Shown here: one piece after another, positions 1 to 10,946 of the stretch
Layout of the letters: every line of letters begins with the position of its first letter
Position numbering within the stretch: position 1 is the first letter of the stretch
Source of the DNA: Bathymodiolus brooksi
Lineage: Eukaryota; Mollusca; Bivalvia; Mytilida; Modiolidae
Length of the DNA: 64,000 bases
Reading direction: 5' to 3'
Assembly (NCBI GenBank): GCA_963680875.1
Contig: OY804579.1
Location: forward strand, 85,115,095-85,179,094
Made by a program: the position numbers and the translations under genes
Notes under the pieces: model-generated
The model's input: the letters and a program-made list of their open reading frames with translations, nothing else
Told to the model about the DNA's origin: nothing
The model's database searches: none

Positions 1-402
1 TTATTAGCTCAAACAATATATGCATTAGAATGGGGATAACTGTGTTGAATTTTCAGCTTTGCCGACATAGCTTAAAATATACAATAATTTACTCCTAATT
101 GTTACAATTCAAAGTTGAAATTTGTATTGTTGTACTTTTTCTCGAAAGAAAAATATGAAAATGTCTTTAAATTCCATTTTCAATTAGAGAAAAGAATGTA
201 TGAGTAGTGGAATAAAACATTAATTTCCCTTGAATTAGGAATACAGGAAGATTTGTACATCCTCGACACCCCAGGGAAACACGACTTCCTCTGAATGAAC
301 ATATCTTCATATATCCCTAATGCACGGGTAATAAATGTATACAGTTATTATATAGTCTGAATATCATTTTTCGTCCTAAGTTATTTCTTTATCAGGATAT
401 TC
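1..402. other. Unassigned AT-rich DNA at window start
   Basis: I see no coding exon here. A short stretch around 195-250 (a 'gagtagtgga' core followed by 'gaattaggaatac') recurs near 23485-23525, so part of it is an interspersed repeat. Confidence 0.5.
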
Positions 403-524
403 ACAGGGCCGTCGTGGCCGTTATCGTATGGTAGTTAGATTTACCAATACCTATGCAAGCAATGCCTATCACCACTGGTGTTGTGAGTTCGAATCTCGAT
501 CAGGGCGAGGTGTACAACATTATG

Positions 525-1283
525 GTCCTGACAAAATTAGCCATAAAATGCTCAAAATAGCCCCAGAAAAAATTGCCGAACCACTTCAAATTATCTTCAA
601 CAAATCTTTACGACAAGGCAAGTATCCTTCAAGCTGGAAAATTGCACACGTGATAGCTATTTTAAAAAAAGGTGATGCCTCTTTACCTTCAAATTACCGT
701 CCGATATCGTTAATAAGTTGTGTTGGTAAAATTATGGAGCGAGTAGTTTATAAAAATGTTTATAATTATCTTGTTAGAAACAAACTTATATATGAGTATC
801 AGTCTGGCTTTCTTCCGAAACATTCTACTATCCACCAGTTGTTAGAACTATACAACTCTATACTCAATTCACTAGAAAAAAAAGAATTTAGCTGTTTTTT
901 ATTCTGTGACTTTTCCAAAGCTTTCGATAAAGTTTGGCACAGGGGTTTAATACATAAAATGAATTCTTATGGTATAAAAGGTCATTTAATCAAATGGTTC
1001 GAAAATTATTTGTATCAAAGAAAGCAAAAAATGATAAACAGGACAACATCATCAATTGTGTGTGAAGTCTCTGCTGAGTCCCCCAAGGTTCAGTTTTAGG
1101 ACCATTGCTATTTTTAATCTATATAAATTATATTGGAGAGAAGCTCCTCTCTCTCTCTCAGTAGACTCTTTGCAGATGATACTTCTTTGGGTTATTCAAG
1201 TCATAATGTTGTCATGATTTGTGTGAACTAAATACCTGGTCCACAAAATGGTTAATGTTTTTTAATCCAGACAAAGCTGAGAT
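525..1283 (+). pseudogene. Reverse transcriptase fragment, N-terminal half of RT domain
   Basis: The open frame up to about 1099 gives a recognisable RT domain. It has PDKISHKMLK at the start, the fingers motif 'NYRPISLISCVGKIMERV', 'GFLPKHST', and the catalytic motif A 'FCDFSKAFDKVWH'. A one-base frame change near 1090 is followed in another frame by 'GPLLFLIYINYI', which matches RT motif B/C territory. 'STKWLMFFNPDKAE' then follows, where the normal text is broken by the MITE-like insertion. The YADD-type catalytic box is not cleanly preserved. The apparent start at 428 lies in the SINE head and is not a real start. The piece is non-functional. Confidence 0.85.
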
Positions 1284-1771
1284 TAGGGACCGACCATTTA
1301 ACTTGAAGGGGGGGGGGGTATGGTTTTTTGTTTCGTTCAGAATTTTTTCTTCGGACAGCACGAGAGTTAGAACATTTATTTTTTTTTGTCGCGCCAAGCG
1401 CGAAATTTTTGTCCAGAATTTAACATTAGGTTATTTGACAAAAACTCTGAATCAGATTATTTTTACATCCTCCACCAAAATCAGAATATTGTTTTCAGCA
1501 ACATTGGGAATCAGAATATTTTTTTTTAGAAAAAAACCACTACCCCCCCCCCCCCCTGTTTCGTTCAGAAATGTTTTTCGGACAACACAAGAGTTGGAAT
1601 ATTTATTTTTTCCAGAATTTAACATTAGGTTATATGACAAAAACTCTGAATCAGATTTTTTTTTTCCTCCACCAAAATCAGAATATTTTTTTCAGCAACA
1701 TTGGGAATCAGAATATTTTTTTAGAAAAAAAACATAACCCCCCCTTTCAAGTTAAATGGTCGTTCCCTTAG
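1284..1771. mobile_element. MITE-like element with terminal inverted repeats
   Basis: The ends are inverted copies: 'gggaccgaccatttaacttg' on the left and 'caagttaaatggtcgttccc' on the right, each followed inward by a G or C run. Inside, a unit of about 200 bp is present twice (1330-1550 and 1560-1735), containing 'aaaactctgaatcagatt' and 'agcaacattgggaatcag'. It encodes nothing convincing. It sits within the reverse transcriptase, but about 150 codons of the RT expected around the joint are missing. The target duplication therefore cannot be read and the site may have suffered a deletion. Confidence 0.75.
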
Positions 1772-1785
1772 TATATATCCGCCCA

Positions 1786-2408
1786 ATATTTTAATATGCC
1801 TGCGAAATATGGGATAATTGTGGAGAGTGTTAATCAACCAAACTTGAAAAATTGCAACTAGATGCTGCAAGGATTGTAACTGGAATACTAATTTTCACAA
1901 AAACAGATAAATTGTACTCAGAAACAGGATGGGCTACTCTCTCTAGTAGAAGACATAATAGGAAACTCCAGTTATTTTATAATATAAAGAATGGACATAC
2001 ACCAAATTTTCTTAGAGAACTTATTCCTCCTACTGTACAAAGTACAAAATGTACAACTATTTACCCCTTAAGAAACGGTTCGGATTTAATAATACCTTTT
2101 TGTAGACTCTCGATTACAACCGAATCTTTTATTCCATCTACTGTTAAACTCTGGAACCGGCTACATCAATCTGATCGTAATCTTGACACATTAACTAAAT
2201 TCAAAAAAGCCATTCGAAAGGAACAGTCAGATAATACAAAAAGTATCCCGAAACATTTTGATTATGGTCCCAGAAAGCTTAATATTATTCTTACCCAACT
2301 TCGTAACTCGTATTCCTTTCTAAATTACGATCTATCAAAGGTTAATATAGTAAATGATGCTGCTTGTATGTGTATCATTATTTTTTTTTACTTGTCCAAA
2401 CTATACTG
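1786..2408 (+). pseudogene. Reverse transcriptase fragment, C-terminal region of the same LINE
   Basis: Reading through from about 1786, the peptide has 'FEYACEIWDNCGE', 'LQLDAARIVTG', 'LQLFYNIKNG', 'PFCRLSITTESFIPSTVKLW' and 'IPKHFDYGPRKLNIILTQLR'. This is the region downstream of the polymerase core in many metazoan LINE ORF2 proteins. The end 'NDAACMCIIIFF' looks like a frameshifted or decayed Cys/His terminal motif. It continues the RT of 525-1283 after the MITE-like insertion. Not functional. Confidence 0.8.
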
Positions 2409-3207
2409 AAATAAGACTTACTATGATGAAAATTTTAAATTGGGTACAGACAATCGATCTCAATCTACTAACCTATGGGTCTGATGATTTAACATACAAA
2501 GAAAATATCAATATCTTTAAACACGTTTTCAATTTTATTAAATATCCATAGAGATTCCTTGTAGTATAATTACTCGATAAGTATCTACTCTCCAACCTCG
2601 CATCTATCCAACACAACTTTTTTATTAACTCGTTAATTGCTTAAAATATATTTCTATATGTACAGTATATGCATGCTCAAAATGATCATTATACTATGTT
2701 AATTTATTGTATTAATGGGAGAAGACTTCATAAGTTGGCAAAACTTGTGTCCTCTCTTTTGTTAATTTAACAAATAAAATCATCATAAACTAAACTACAA
2801 CATTATGTGATAATAAAGTTTGTCAGTGACTTACTATAGCTCGGTGGATTTCTCCGGGTACTCCGGCTTCCTCCACCAAAAAACTGACCACCACGATATA
2901 ACTGAAATATTGTTGAAAGTGGAATTAAAACACTAACAAACAAACAAACAAACATGATTATCGTGTTGTTTAGCATCGTGATATTAAACTCACGCTCCAT
3001 ATTACTAGGGATATAATCGTTTTTTTCTCTCCATATTTTACATTGAAGTGTTCTATACAAAAGTAATTTCATTGTACTTGGTTCAGTTTGAAAGGTATCG
3101 GTACCACGATCTCGAGTCGAACTCGATAGACCTAGACCGTCGCTCCACAGTCATATCATTCTGCGGCATCGCAACAAAAAGAAATATATCTGATATATAT
3201 TTTAATG

Positions 3208-6200
3208 TTATTTAGAACAGACAACACAGTAAACGGACATGTTGTCAGTGTATGGTGGACATGGTAACGATCCACACTTCGTTCCTGTAGCATATAGTAA
3301 ATTGCCATTCTTGTCATCCTTGCCTGCTTGTAGAAATTCTGGATTAGAATCTACGCAAATAAAGGATGATGCTTTGTATGCATAGTGATCGGATGCCAGA
3401 ATCCCACTGTATTCCACCTTCCAGCCAGCATAGCAAGATTTCCTACCAGGAATCATTATAGATGCAAAGGTATTGGAGGCCCTACACACAGCGCATGGCA
3501 CATCTTCATCGGATGCTCCACTTGTAAAAAAATTCTGCTGGTATTCTGTGCCATAAATATAACTTTGACCAGGTGCTGTTCTATTGCTAAGTTCTGGGTC
3601 ACTTGGTAAGCAAAGTGTGTTAGCTGCACCACCAAACCGGGTAGAATAATCTGGGCCATAATAACTTTGTCCCGCTGCATAACCTTTAATTAAAATATTT
3701 TATTCAAGGGTACTAAATTTATCGATATTGGGTATCATATGTATACACTGTATATCTAACTGTATTATAAGACACTGCGACATTGAAATAAAAGATTCAT
3801 CCGAAACATGGCGAGTACTTGGGTTAAGCATATTTTACTTCCCAAGAATACAAATGGCATATATCATATAGGATTCAGAAACAAGCATAACTATGATGTG
3901 TGTTTATCTAGAGCTATACGTATGATAAACTTACTATGCTTTTAAAACTATACATTAGTATACAGTACATGTTATTTACCCTGCCTATTAAATTTCAGTA
4001 TTCGTCATAGCCGCGATCGTATGGTAATTTAATTACCATGGCAATCTAACTATGCAATCAGTGCACATGACCACTATAGTTATATTCCCTTTCATAGAGA
4101 GGTGTACTTGATATACTGTCATGTGGTCAAGTTTGTCATTGACTTGCATGCGGTCCGTATTTTCTTCCTAACCAACTAAATTGATATCCACAATTATCAT
4201 ACTAAAATATAGTAGAAAGTAGAGTAAATACCTATAGCACCCCACAATCCTCATAAATAGATTTCTGACTGTTATCTATATTACATAAAACGTTGTGCAT
4301 CGGTTAATTCTATCAAATAGTTGTGTTTTATAGAATAAACTAATGTTACCTGTGCTTCTGGATTGTCAATTCTTGATTGACACTTCGGTTTTCTCTAATG
4401 TTTATTTATTATCATGCGATAATATTCGGATGCATTAAACTATTTTATCAGTCAAAAACTTTATCAATGAACATAACCTAGATTAATCTTTAGAATTTGT
4501 GTAAATATCTGAATAAAGATGGGATCGTTGTGGTCGTGATCGTATGGTAATTGGATTTACAACTACCTGTGGAATCAGTGCCTATCACCACTAAAGTGGT
4601 GAGTTCGAACCTAGTTCATGGCGAGGTGTACTCTATAAAACATTATGTGATAAAGTGTATTAGTGATTTTTTTTTGGGTACTTCGGTTGCCTCCACCAAT
4701 AAAACTGACCTCCACGATATAATTGAAATATTGTTGAAAGTGGCGTTAAACACCATAAATCAAACCTAAACCAAACCTGAATAAAGTCAGAAACAACGAC
4801 GAGTTGTGGTAATCAGTCAATAGTAGGACTGAATATACACAATGCTTTACCTATAAAATAAGTTTATGGTTGTTTTGTTTTCCATGATTGTGGGTGATTC
4901 GTTGCATATCAGCATTTGCTACCTATTCTTATATCTATAGGAGGTGTGGAGCCTGATGTTGTTCTATGTAAAACATGCAGTGTGTTGTTGTGTGTACTTG
5001 AACAGCCGAGCGTAGATAACTCCAGCAGGAGGCCTCTTCAGTACGGGGGCAAATTGGCCATTTCAACATCCGTTATTTTGCACATTTAGTACCATTGATT
5101 TATCTACATGCTGATGTGTTATTTGTAGACTTGTTTTTAAAGAATATAGACAAAATACTACTTATGTAGACAGTAATCAATTAATTGGTTATTATATAAA
5201 AGTTTATGTTATATTAAAGTGGTCGTATTCACTACTCAACGAAGTTTTATGTCAAGGGTATTCGCCATAGACTGCTATATATTATCAACCATTTATACAA
5301 TATTAGTATGCATTGGGATTTTATAGTGAGTGACTTTGATTATCTTTTTTTATTGAGTGATCTTAAAATTATAACTAACAAGTATTGAGTAGAATTTGGT
5401 TTTTAGAAAATGGATTTCCATCAAGCTGGTTCCCAGAATATTCTGACATTGATAAGACTTAAGACCGCTGCTGATCACTGAAATTTAGAACTAATTTCCC
5501 TAAGGGTTCGACTCTATATTAAAATTAAATGAATAACTAATCTGTAAACCTGTTGTCTGACATACCTGTATAAACAAGTTCAGTATGGGTTCTAGAACAC
5601 GCCTTTCGTCCCCACCGTACATATGTGGATCCTGGACCTACAGTAATAAGAATAATGATTTATTGAGAGGTATGGTGTTTAATGCCACTTTCAACAATAT
5701 TTCGGCTATATCGTGGCGGTCAGTTTTATTGGTGGAGGAAACCGGAGTATTCAGAGATATCCGCCGAACTGCCGACAGTCACTGACAAACTTTATCACAT
5801 AATGTTGTATCCAGTACATCTAGCCATGAACGGAATTCGAGCTCATAATTGTAGTGGTGATAGGCACTGATTGCATAGGTAGTTGCAAATCCAACGATCA
5901 CGACCACAACGGCCCAATGATTTATTGGGTGAGCAGTATTTCAGCTATATTCAGGATGAGAACAAGTTCAATAATATATATATATAAAACCATATAGACA
6001 TGAGAGAAGAGATGAGTCAACCTGGTCAACGACTTTTGAATGCTACAGAAAAAGCATGGAGAGTTTGGTAGGAATGAAAAATAGTCTTTTGTAGCGACTA
6101 CTATGCGCCTACTCGAAGTCTACAAAATAGGTTTTAGCGTTATGAAAAAAAGTTTCAACAGTGATGGCCATCGATTCCACCAATATCAATAAAACGAGCA

Positions 6201-9200
6201 ATCACCTCTCACCCTAACTGAACTCACTGAACACAAAACAAGACCACGAAGTTGGAAAACCAGACCATCTTGGCTTGGGACAGGCTAAAACATATGACGG
6301 GATAAAAACGGTTAATTGGATCCCAACCCTCTCATCTTGATAACTGGATCTTCAACGGCAATATAAACAAACGATTAAAAACCTGCACATATTCCCTTCA
6401 CCTTATAAAGACCTCATGCTATTACAAACATGAATAACAACGTAAACATGGACAGTTCAATAGCAAGGTCAATGAATTATCGTAATTAACTGACTACTAC
6501 CTATGAAGGTATAATCTGTTGGTTAAAGACCATTATTCTTTACACAAAAAAAACACATATCATAACTGATACTTCTTACAGATTTAATATCAATTAGTCA
6601 TGAACATCCAACGAAATTAATGGTCATCAAACTGTTAGAATAACCTATTGAACAAAAAATAGTAATTTAATACGGGAGGATACATAAATGTACTCATTTA
6701 ATTGTTGGACCTACTAATTGCACTAGCAGATTGTCTATTTCTTAGCAAAGTAAACCTGTCTCAAAGAATGAGGAATAATTGCTAAGTCTTAGCCTTTACG
6801 AATAAGATTTTCCAAGGATTTTTACAGGTTTAGATGTGTCAGATTTTAATTATTTAGCTTTGTTTATTAAACAGCATTATTAAGAAAAAACTGGTGGAAC
6901 GTGCTAATCTAGGTCACGGGTCACTGTAATCGGGCGGCTGTATCGAGAAACAGATACGGTGTTGAAAAAACTGTTGATACTCATCAAATATTGATAACTG
7001 CAATACAATTTTATGTTTGTCTTCAAGAAATATGATAGACAAAACCATGAGTGAAGTTTTATGACGAAATATCTTCGATTTCTATGTAAATTTAAGAGTT
7101 GAAGTTGCGGCTGTATCGAGAAACAGATACGGTGTTGAAAAAACTGTTGCTACTCATAAAATATTAATAAATGCAATACAATTTTGTGTTTGTCTTCAAG
7201 AAATATGATAGACAAAACCATGTGTGAAGTTTTATGACGAAATATCTCCGATTTCTATGTAAATTTACGAGTTGAAGTGGGGAAACACCCACAGGTAATT
7301 TTAGCGATGTATTTTTATCTTGGACAAGAATAATGAGCGTCCTGATTGGATGACCGATTTAAAACACACTGACTCCGCATGGTAAAAAAAATGCATGTAC
7401 AAGAAATCTATGTTATATTTATTCAATTGTTTGATTCTGGAATATTGTTGATCATTGATTTAAACAAGAAAAAAGGGGAAAAAGGGGGGGGTGAATTTTA
7501 TTTGTGAATTTTACAGTTAAATAAATGTTATGTTTCGACAGTTTAAAGAGAAAAATATAAATTTGTTGCGACTAAAGCTTAAATCAGCGTTAAAAATTGA
7601 ACAAATATCAGTGGTTTTGTAAATGAGATTTATTTTAAATAGAAAATCTGAATTTATTATTTATTAATTTATTATTAATGATACAATTTTATATCCCTTG
7701 GGAGGGGGAGGGGGGCTATGATGAAAATTTGAAATAAAAACACAGGACCGGACTTTAAGCAAAAATAATAATCCAGGATTAGTTTTTTATTAAAAAAATC
7801 AAGGACCCCTGTGTTCATGAATATATTTTTTTAAAGTTAATAATATGAAATATTGACATCCACACTTGCTTTTTGGACAGCACATTTCTGTGTCCACACT
7901 TGTTACGTCGAAATAAAAACATGGCTGCGAAATGCCTTGCATTTAGAATTGAATTTGTATATAGCATCTGTATAGCGGTAATAACATTTTGTGAAAGTTT
8001 TCAATAATATATGAAAGTGGTATCCTTGGAGTAAAAGTTTTTCTGTTATCACGAGATTACGGTTAGGGTCATTGCGGTTTTCACAGTTTTCCGGTTGTTG
8101 ACTGATTTTGTCTGTTTACATACTTATGAGTTTTGACTTTCCCTTTGTAAGATTGTTCTGAGTTCGGTAATTTTGTTATTACCCTTATTTATTGAAGTAA
8201 TTATTATTACAAATACATGTACGTGCAAAACGAACTAAATCAGAGATGTAAACGCCATATAGTGAGCCAAATGAACGTCACCATCCATAAAAGGAAAGTT
8301 GACGTATGATTTCAACTGTTTTACTCCCTAATAACTGAAAACAATTGTTTAAAATTGTAGTTTTAAATAGATATGACCACAGATATATGAATTGTCGAAA
8401 ACATTTAAGAGATGATTAATATTATTATAATTTTAAACAAGGGGTTCAAATCTGTCAAATAAAGTACTCGTTTATTGTTAGCAAATACCTTCATCTTGAA
8501 ATGGGTGGCCATTACGGGATTTCATATCTCAACTGCTTATAGACATGTTCAAGATGTCGACTACGGTGTTATAACATTGCCATGTTTTACTCGATTGTAG
8601 ACTGTACACTGATCTTGTAAATATTACCTCAATAGTTAGTAATGGAAAATGGAAAAGGTGTGTAAAAAAATCGTAATCAATAGAAAAATACAAATATGTG
8701 GCAAGAAACAATGATCAACGCGCAAAAGCAGAAAATTAAAGATAATCAACGATGGGAACCTCATACAAAACCAGGGCTAACTCATGTGTTGCAAGGGGAA
8801 ACACATTTACTGCTTGACGTGTGTCACGTGCCTTGCTACTCTGAGGGCATATGGTCAAAGTTTAATGGACAAAAAAGCTTGCGATATTGCAAGCAGTTCC
8901 TGGGTAATTTGTGAGACAGACACTGCGTAGCGATCAATTAATTAATGTAATTTGTTCGTCAACAGAGCATTCCTCTATGCAGATAATCGTGATAGAATGC
9001 ACCCATATCGCAATATAACAAGTCGTATAATCTTTCAGGTGGTGTGAATTAGCATCGTCCCCATAACATGATACATTAAGCACAAATTGAAATAATTTAA
9101 GCGTCATTATTCTTTATAAAGTTTACTTACTGTTCAGATTCTGGATAGTTTGTCGGAGATTGACATTTTCTGTCTGTAACTGAGCCACTTTGCGCTCCAT

Positions 9201-9323
9201 ATTGGTTAATCTTGCTAGGATAACATCCGGATCATTCAACAAAAGTCGTTTTGAATTCCTCTCATGCTGTCTAGATAAACTGATGAGCATAAACGCCAAT
9301 GTTATTCTGAAAAACCAAATCAT
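3208..9323 (-). CDS. Secreted short-chain collagen C4-like protein, copy 1 (three exons)
   Basis: Three coding exons join on the minus strand: 9323-9131, 5637-5566 and 3683-3208 (741 nt, 246 residues plus stop). All introns are phase 1 with GT-AG ends. Exon 1 gives a hydrophobic signal segment (residues 1-18, [17 protein letters not shown]) and an amphipathic coiled coil starting at [11 protein letters not shown]. Exon 2 encodes [20 protein letters not shown]. Exon 3 encodes the cysteine-rich domain with [28 protein letters not shown] and the terminal YCVVCSK. This layout matches mollusc proteins annotated as short-chain collagen C4-like; no Gly-X-Y collagen repeat is present. An ATTAAA polyadenylation signal directly follows the stop. 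A pyrimidine-rich tract ending 'tttag' just before the ATG suggests a 5'UTR intron. The function of the family is not established; secretion and oligomerisation through the coil are inferred. Confidence 0.9.
3992..4240 (+). repeat. Degenerate SINE-A in intron 2 of copy 1
   Basis: The head 'gcgatcgtatggtaattt' and the middle 'gagaggtgtacttgatatac' are recognisable, but the tail is diverged. The orthologous insertion sits at 13430-13690 in the second gene copy, so it predates the duplication. Confidence 0.6.
4521..4785 (+). repeat. SINE-A in intron 2 of copy 1
   Basis: Near full length: A-box-like 'gatcgtatggtaattgg', B-box-like 'gagttcgaacc', and tail 'gttgaaagtggcgttaaaca'. The matching copy is at 13990-14260, so it was inserted before the gene duplication. 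Confidence 0.85.
4920..5070. repeat. Intronic block shared by both gene copies
   Basis: The segment with 'tgcagtgtgttgttgtgtgt' and 'cttgaacagccgag' is repeated at 15480-15600 in the second copy. I do not recognise a function. In copy 2 about 1 kb of extra DNA precedes it. Confidence 0.5.
5668..5915 (-). repeat. SINE-A in intron 1 of copy 1
   Basis: An inverted SINE-A, read on the plus strand as 'ggtgtttaatgccactttca' at the tail through 'acgaccacaacggccc' at the head. It lies about 30 bp from exon 2. The same insertion is at 16212-16460 in copy 2. Confidence 0.85.
6380..6545. repeat. Interspersed repeat shared with 34400-34540
   Basis: The stretch containing 'acatggacagt' and 'atagcaaggtca' is about 80% similar by eye to 34440-34540. 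No coding content seen; family not recognised. Confidence 0.45.
6886..7905. other. Insertion specific to duplicate copy 1
   Basis: Comparison with copy 2 (joint near 17863) shows that this roughly 1-kb stretch is present only in copy 1. It contains a tandem pair of a unit of about 174 bp (6934-7107 and 7108-7283) and G-rich runs near 7480 and 7700. No coding exon is visible. It may be a non-autonomous element, but clear terminal repeats were not found. Confidence 0.5.
6934..7283. repeat. Two tandem copies of a unit of about 174 bp
   Basis: The unit begins 'cggctgtatcgagaaacaga' and includes 'gtttgtcttcaagaaatatg'. The two copies differ at a few positions only. Confidence 0.8.
8062..8190 (+). 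mobile_element. 3' tail of a Penelope-like element inserted in copy 1
   Basis: The stretch from 'tcattgcggttttcacag' to 'ttattacccttattta' matches 61780-61908 downstream of the Penelope-like RT at 60120-61532. Copy 2 has the empty site near 18006 ('cacggtcattgaag'). The insertion is therefore younger than the gene duplication and marks the 3' end of the element. Confidence 0.75.
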
Positions 9324-9639
9324 GTTCTAAACCAGGAGAAAAAGTTTAGTATATATGTGAGTTGTATTGTTTGATACAAGTACTAGACAGAACGTCATGT
9401 GTTTGTCTGAAAGATAAGTCGTTATCTATGTTAGGTAATACAACGTTGGTCGTTATTATTATTGAATACATTTAGTTCACAAGGTCATGAAAAAATATAT
9501 AGAACAACGAAAGTTATAACGGAAAATAAAAACATAAATATCAAATTTAGTGCACACGACGCGTTTCTGGAATAACCTTCATTTATAAAGGTTGAAACAG
9601 ACATTATCGCTAGAATAGCAGCGAGTCTGGGGTTGGGGT

Positions 9640-9905
9640 TGAGTTATGGTGCTTAACGCCACTTTCAGCAATATTTCAGTTATATCGCGGCGGTCAATTT
9701 TATTGTTGAAGGAAACCGGAGTAACTGGAAAAATGAACCGACCTGTCTCAAGTCATAGACAAACTTAATCACATAATGTTGTATCGAGTACAACCCACCT
9801 GAGTGGGATTAGAACTCCAAGCATTAGTGGTGATAGGTACTGATTGCATAGGTTGTCTTAAATCGAATTACTTACCATACGAACACGGCCATGACGCCGC
9901 CCCCT
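9640..9905 (-). repeat. SINE-A upstream of copy 1
   Basis: An inverted SINE-A running from 'gtgcttaacgccactttcag' to the head 'cacggccatgac'. I find no counterpart at the matching place upstream of copy 2, so it probably inserted after the duplication. Confidence 0.75.
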
Positions 9906-10539
9906 CCCCCGCAGCGAGCCTGAAAGTGATAGATATCTAATGTATGTTGAGACCTTCAAAACCAATCAATGCTGTTGTTTTTATTTTTATCGTCGTAACG
10001 TAGTTGACGTCGGAGTGACCGATACTCATTGGTATCACAGTCAATTTGTTGATACTGACAATAACCTTCAGTGAGGTTAAAGGAAAACTATATAAATGTA
10101 CCGATAAAGGTTTTTGTTTTCTTATTTAAAATCACGATGAAGATAATCTCAACCGATTATTTAGTCATCAATGTCTTTCTTTGTCAAGCAATATATATGC
10201 TGTAAGTTTATACATACTCTACAACACCATAACATCGACCATCCTGAAATACATAGACCTATTGCCAATCATCTGTATTATCTATGAAGACAAAGTTATG
10301 GTGAAACTTCGCTTTTAAACACAATTGACGACGATTCAAAATTAATGGACAATAAGAGTAAATAAAAACTTTTGATATTGTTCTACATCAAGCACAAATG
10401 ATGCACCATTGTGTGGTATGATATGGTATATTTGTATGTGTCTGACCGAATAATATATCAGGCAGTTTTGTAGATTATTCTATGGTGATAAAAAATCAGA
10501 GATAGGTGGAGTATCATTAGGAACCAACCATCCATTAAA

Positions 10540-10778
10540 CTTCCAATATTTCAGCTATATCGTGGTGGTCAGTTTATTGATCGAAGAAACCGGAGTACCC
10601 GTCGGAAACCACCGACCTAACTCAAGTCACTGACAAACTTTATCACATAATGTTGTATCCAGTACATCTCGCCATTAGCGGGATTCGAACTCACAACGTC
10701 AGTGGATTTAGGCAATGATTGTATAGGTAGTGGTAAATTCAACTACCATGCGATCACGGCCATGGACTCCTCTTTGGT
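10540..10778 (-). repeat. SINE-A (inverted), intergenic
   Basis: It contains 'aatatttcagctatatcgtg', 'gaaaccggagtaccc', and the inverted head ending 'gatcacggccatgg'. The matching copy upstream of the second gene is at about 20636-20888. Confidence 0.75.
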
Positions 10779-10946
10779 TTATAATAACACACAGAGTAAA
10801 CTCCGGGTATAAAGAATATTTGAAATCAATGAAAAGGATAAGTAAACACGATCCGATGTAAGTATATCTATTGAAGTGTTGTCTTGATCAAGACAAACAT
10901 ACAATAATATGTCAAGATAGCTGAAGTATCCTTTATAGTTTGCTAA

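Larger units (their letters stand above)
525..2795 (+). mobile_element. 5'-truncated non-LTR (LINE) retrotransposon
   Basis: The insertion is bounded by a 12-bp target-site duplication. It starts inside the reverse-transcriptase domain and ends with the polyadenylation-like sequence 'aataaaatcatcataaac'. This is the pattern expected of target-primed reverse transcription. The same 3' end recurs at 22066-22410 with its own target duplication, which confirms the element terminus. The protein resembles the jockey/CR1-like group of non-LTR reverse transcriptases; I cannot assign the clade more finely. It is broken by frameshifts and by a MITE-like insertion at 1284-1771. Confidence 0.85.
403..2945 (+). 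repeat. SINE-A copy split by a retrotransposon insertion
   Basis: The tRNA-like head lies at about 403-524 (A-box-like 'tatcgtatggtagtt', B-box-like 'gagttcgaatc'). The rest of the same SINE resumes at 2796 and runs to about 2945 with the usual tail ('gatataactgaaatattg', 'gttgaaagtgg'). The 12 bp TACAACATTATG occur at both joints (513-524 and 2796-2807), so the intervening sequence is an insertion with a target-site duplication. This SINE family (called SINE-A here) has about twenty copies in the window. The tRNA-derived origin is inferred from the A and B boxes. Confidence 0.85.
6760..8260 (-). pseudogene. Penelope-like RT C-terminal fragment, interrupted (copy 1)
   Basis: On the minus strand, 8260-7906 and 6885-6760 together correspond to the open fragment at 18070-17729 in the second duplicate, which encodes a Penelope-type RT tail. 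Here the sequence is interrupted by about 1 kb of unrelated DNA (about 6886-7905) and by a 125-bp retroelement tail near 8062-8190. It is therefore a broken relic. Confidence 0.6.

Noticed and set aside
428..540. N-terminal 38 codons of the first RT frame
   Set aside because: They lie in the SINE head and target duplication, not in the retrotransposon.
1219..1737. 172-codon frame
   Set aside because: It runs across poly-G, poly-C and poly-T tracts of the MITE-like insertion.
3456..3680. Minus-strand frame [10 protein letters not shown] and its copy at 12598-12822
   Set aside because: An alternative frame of exon 3; the frame with the conserved cysteines is the real one.
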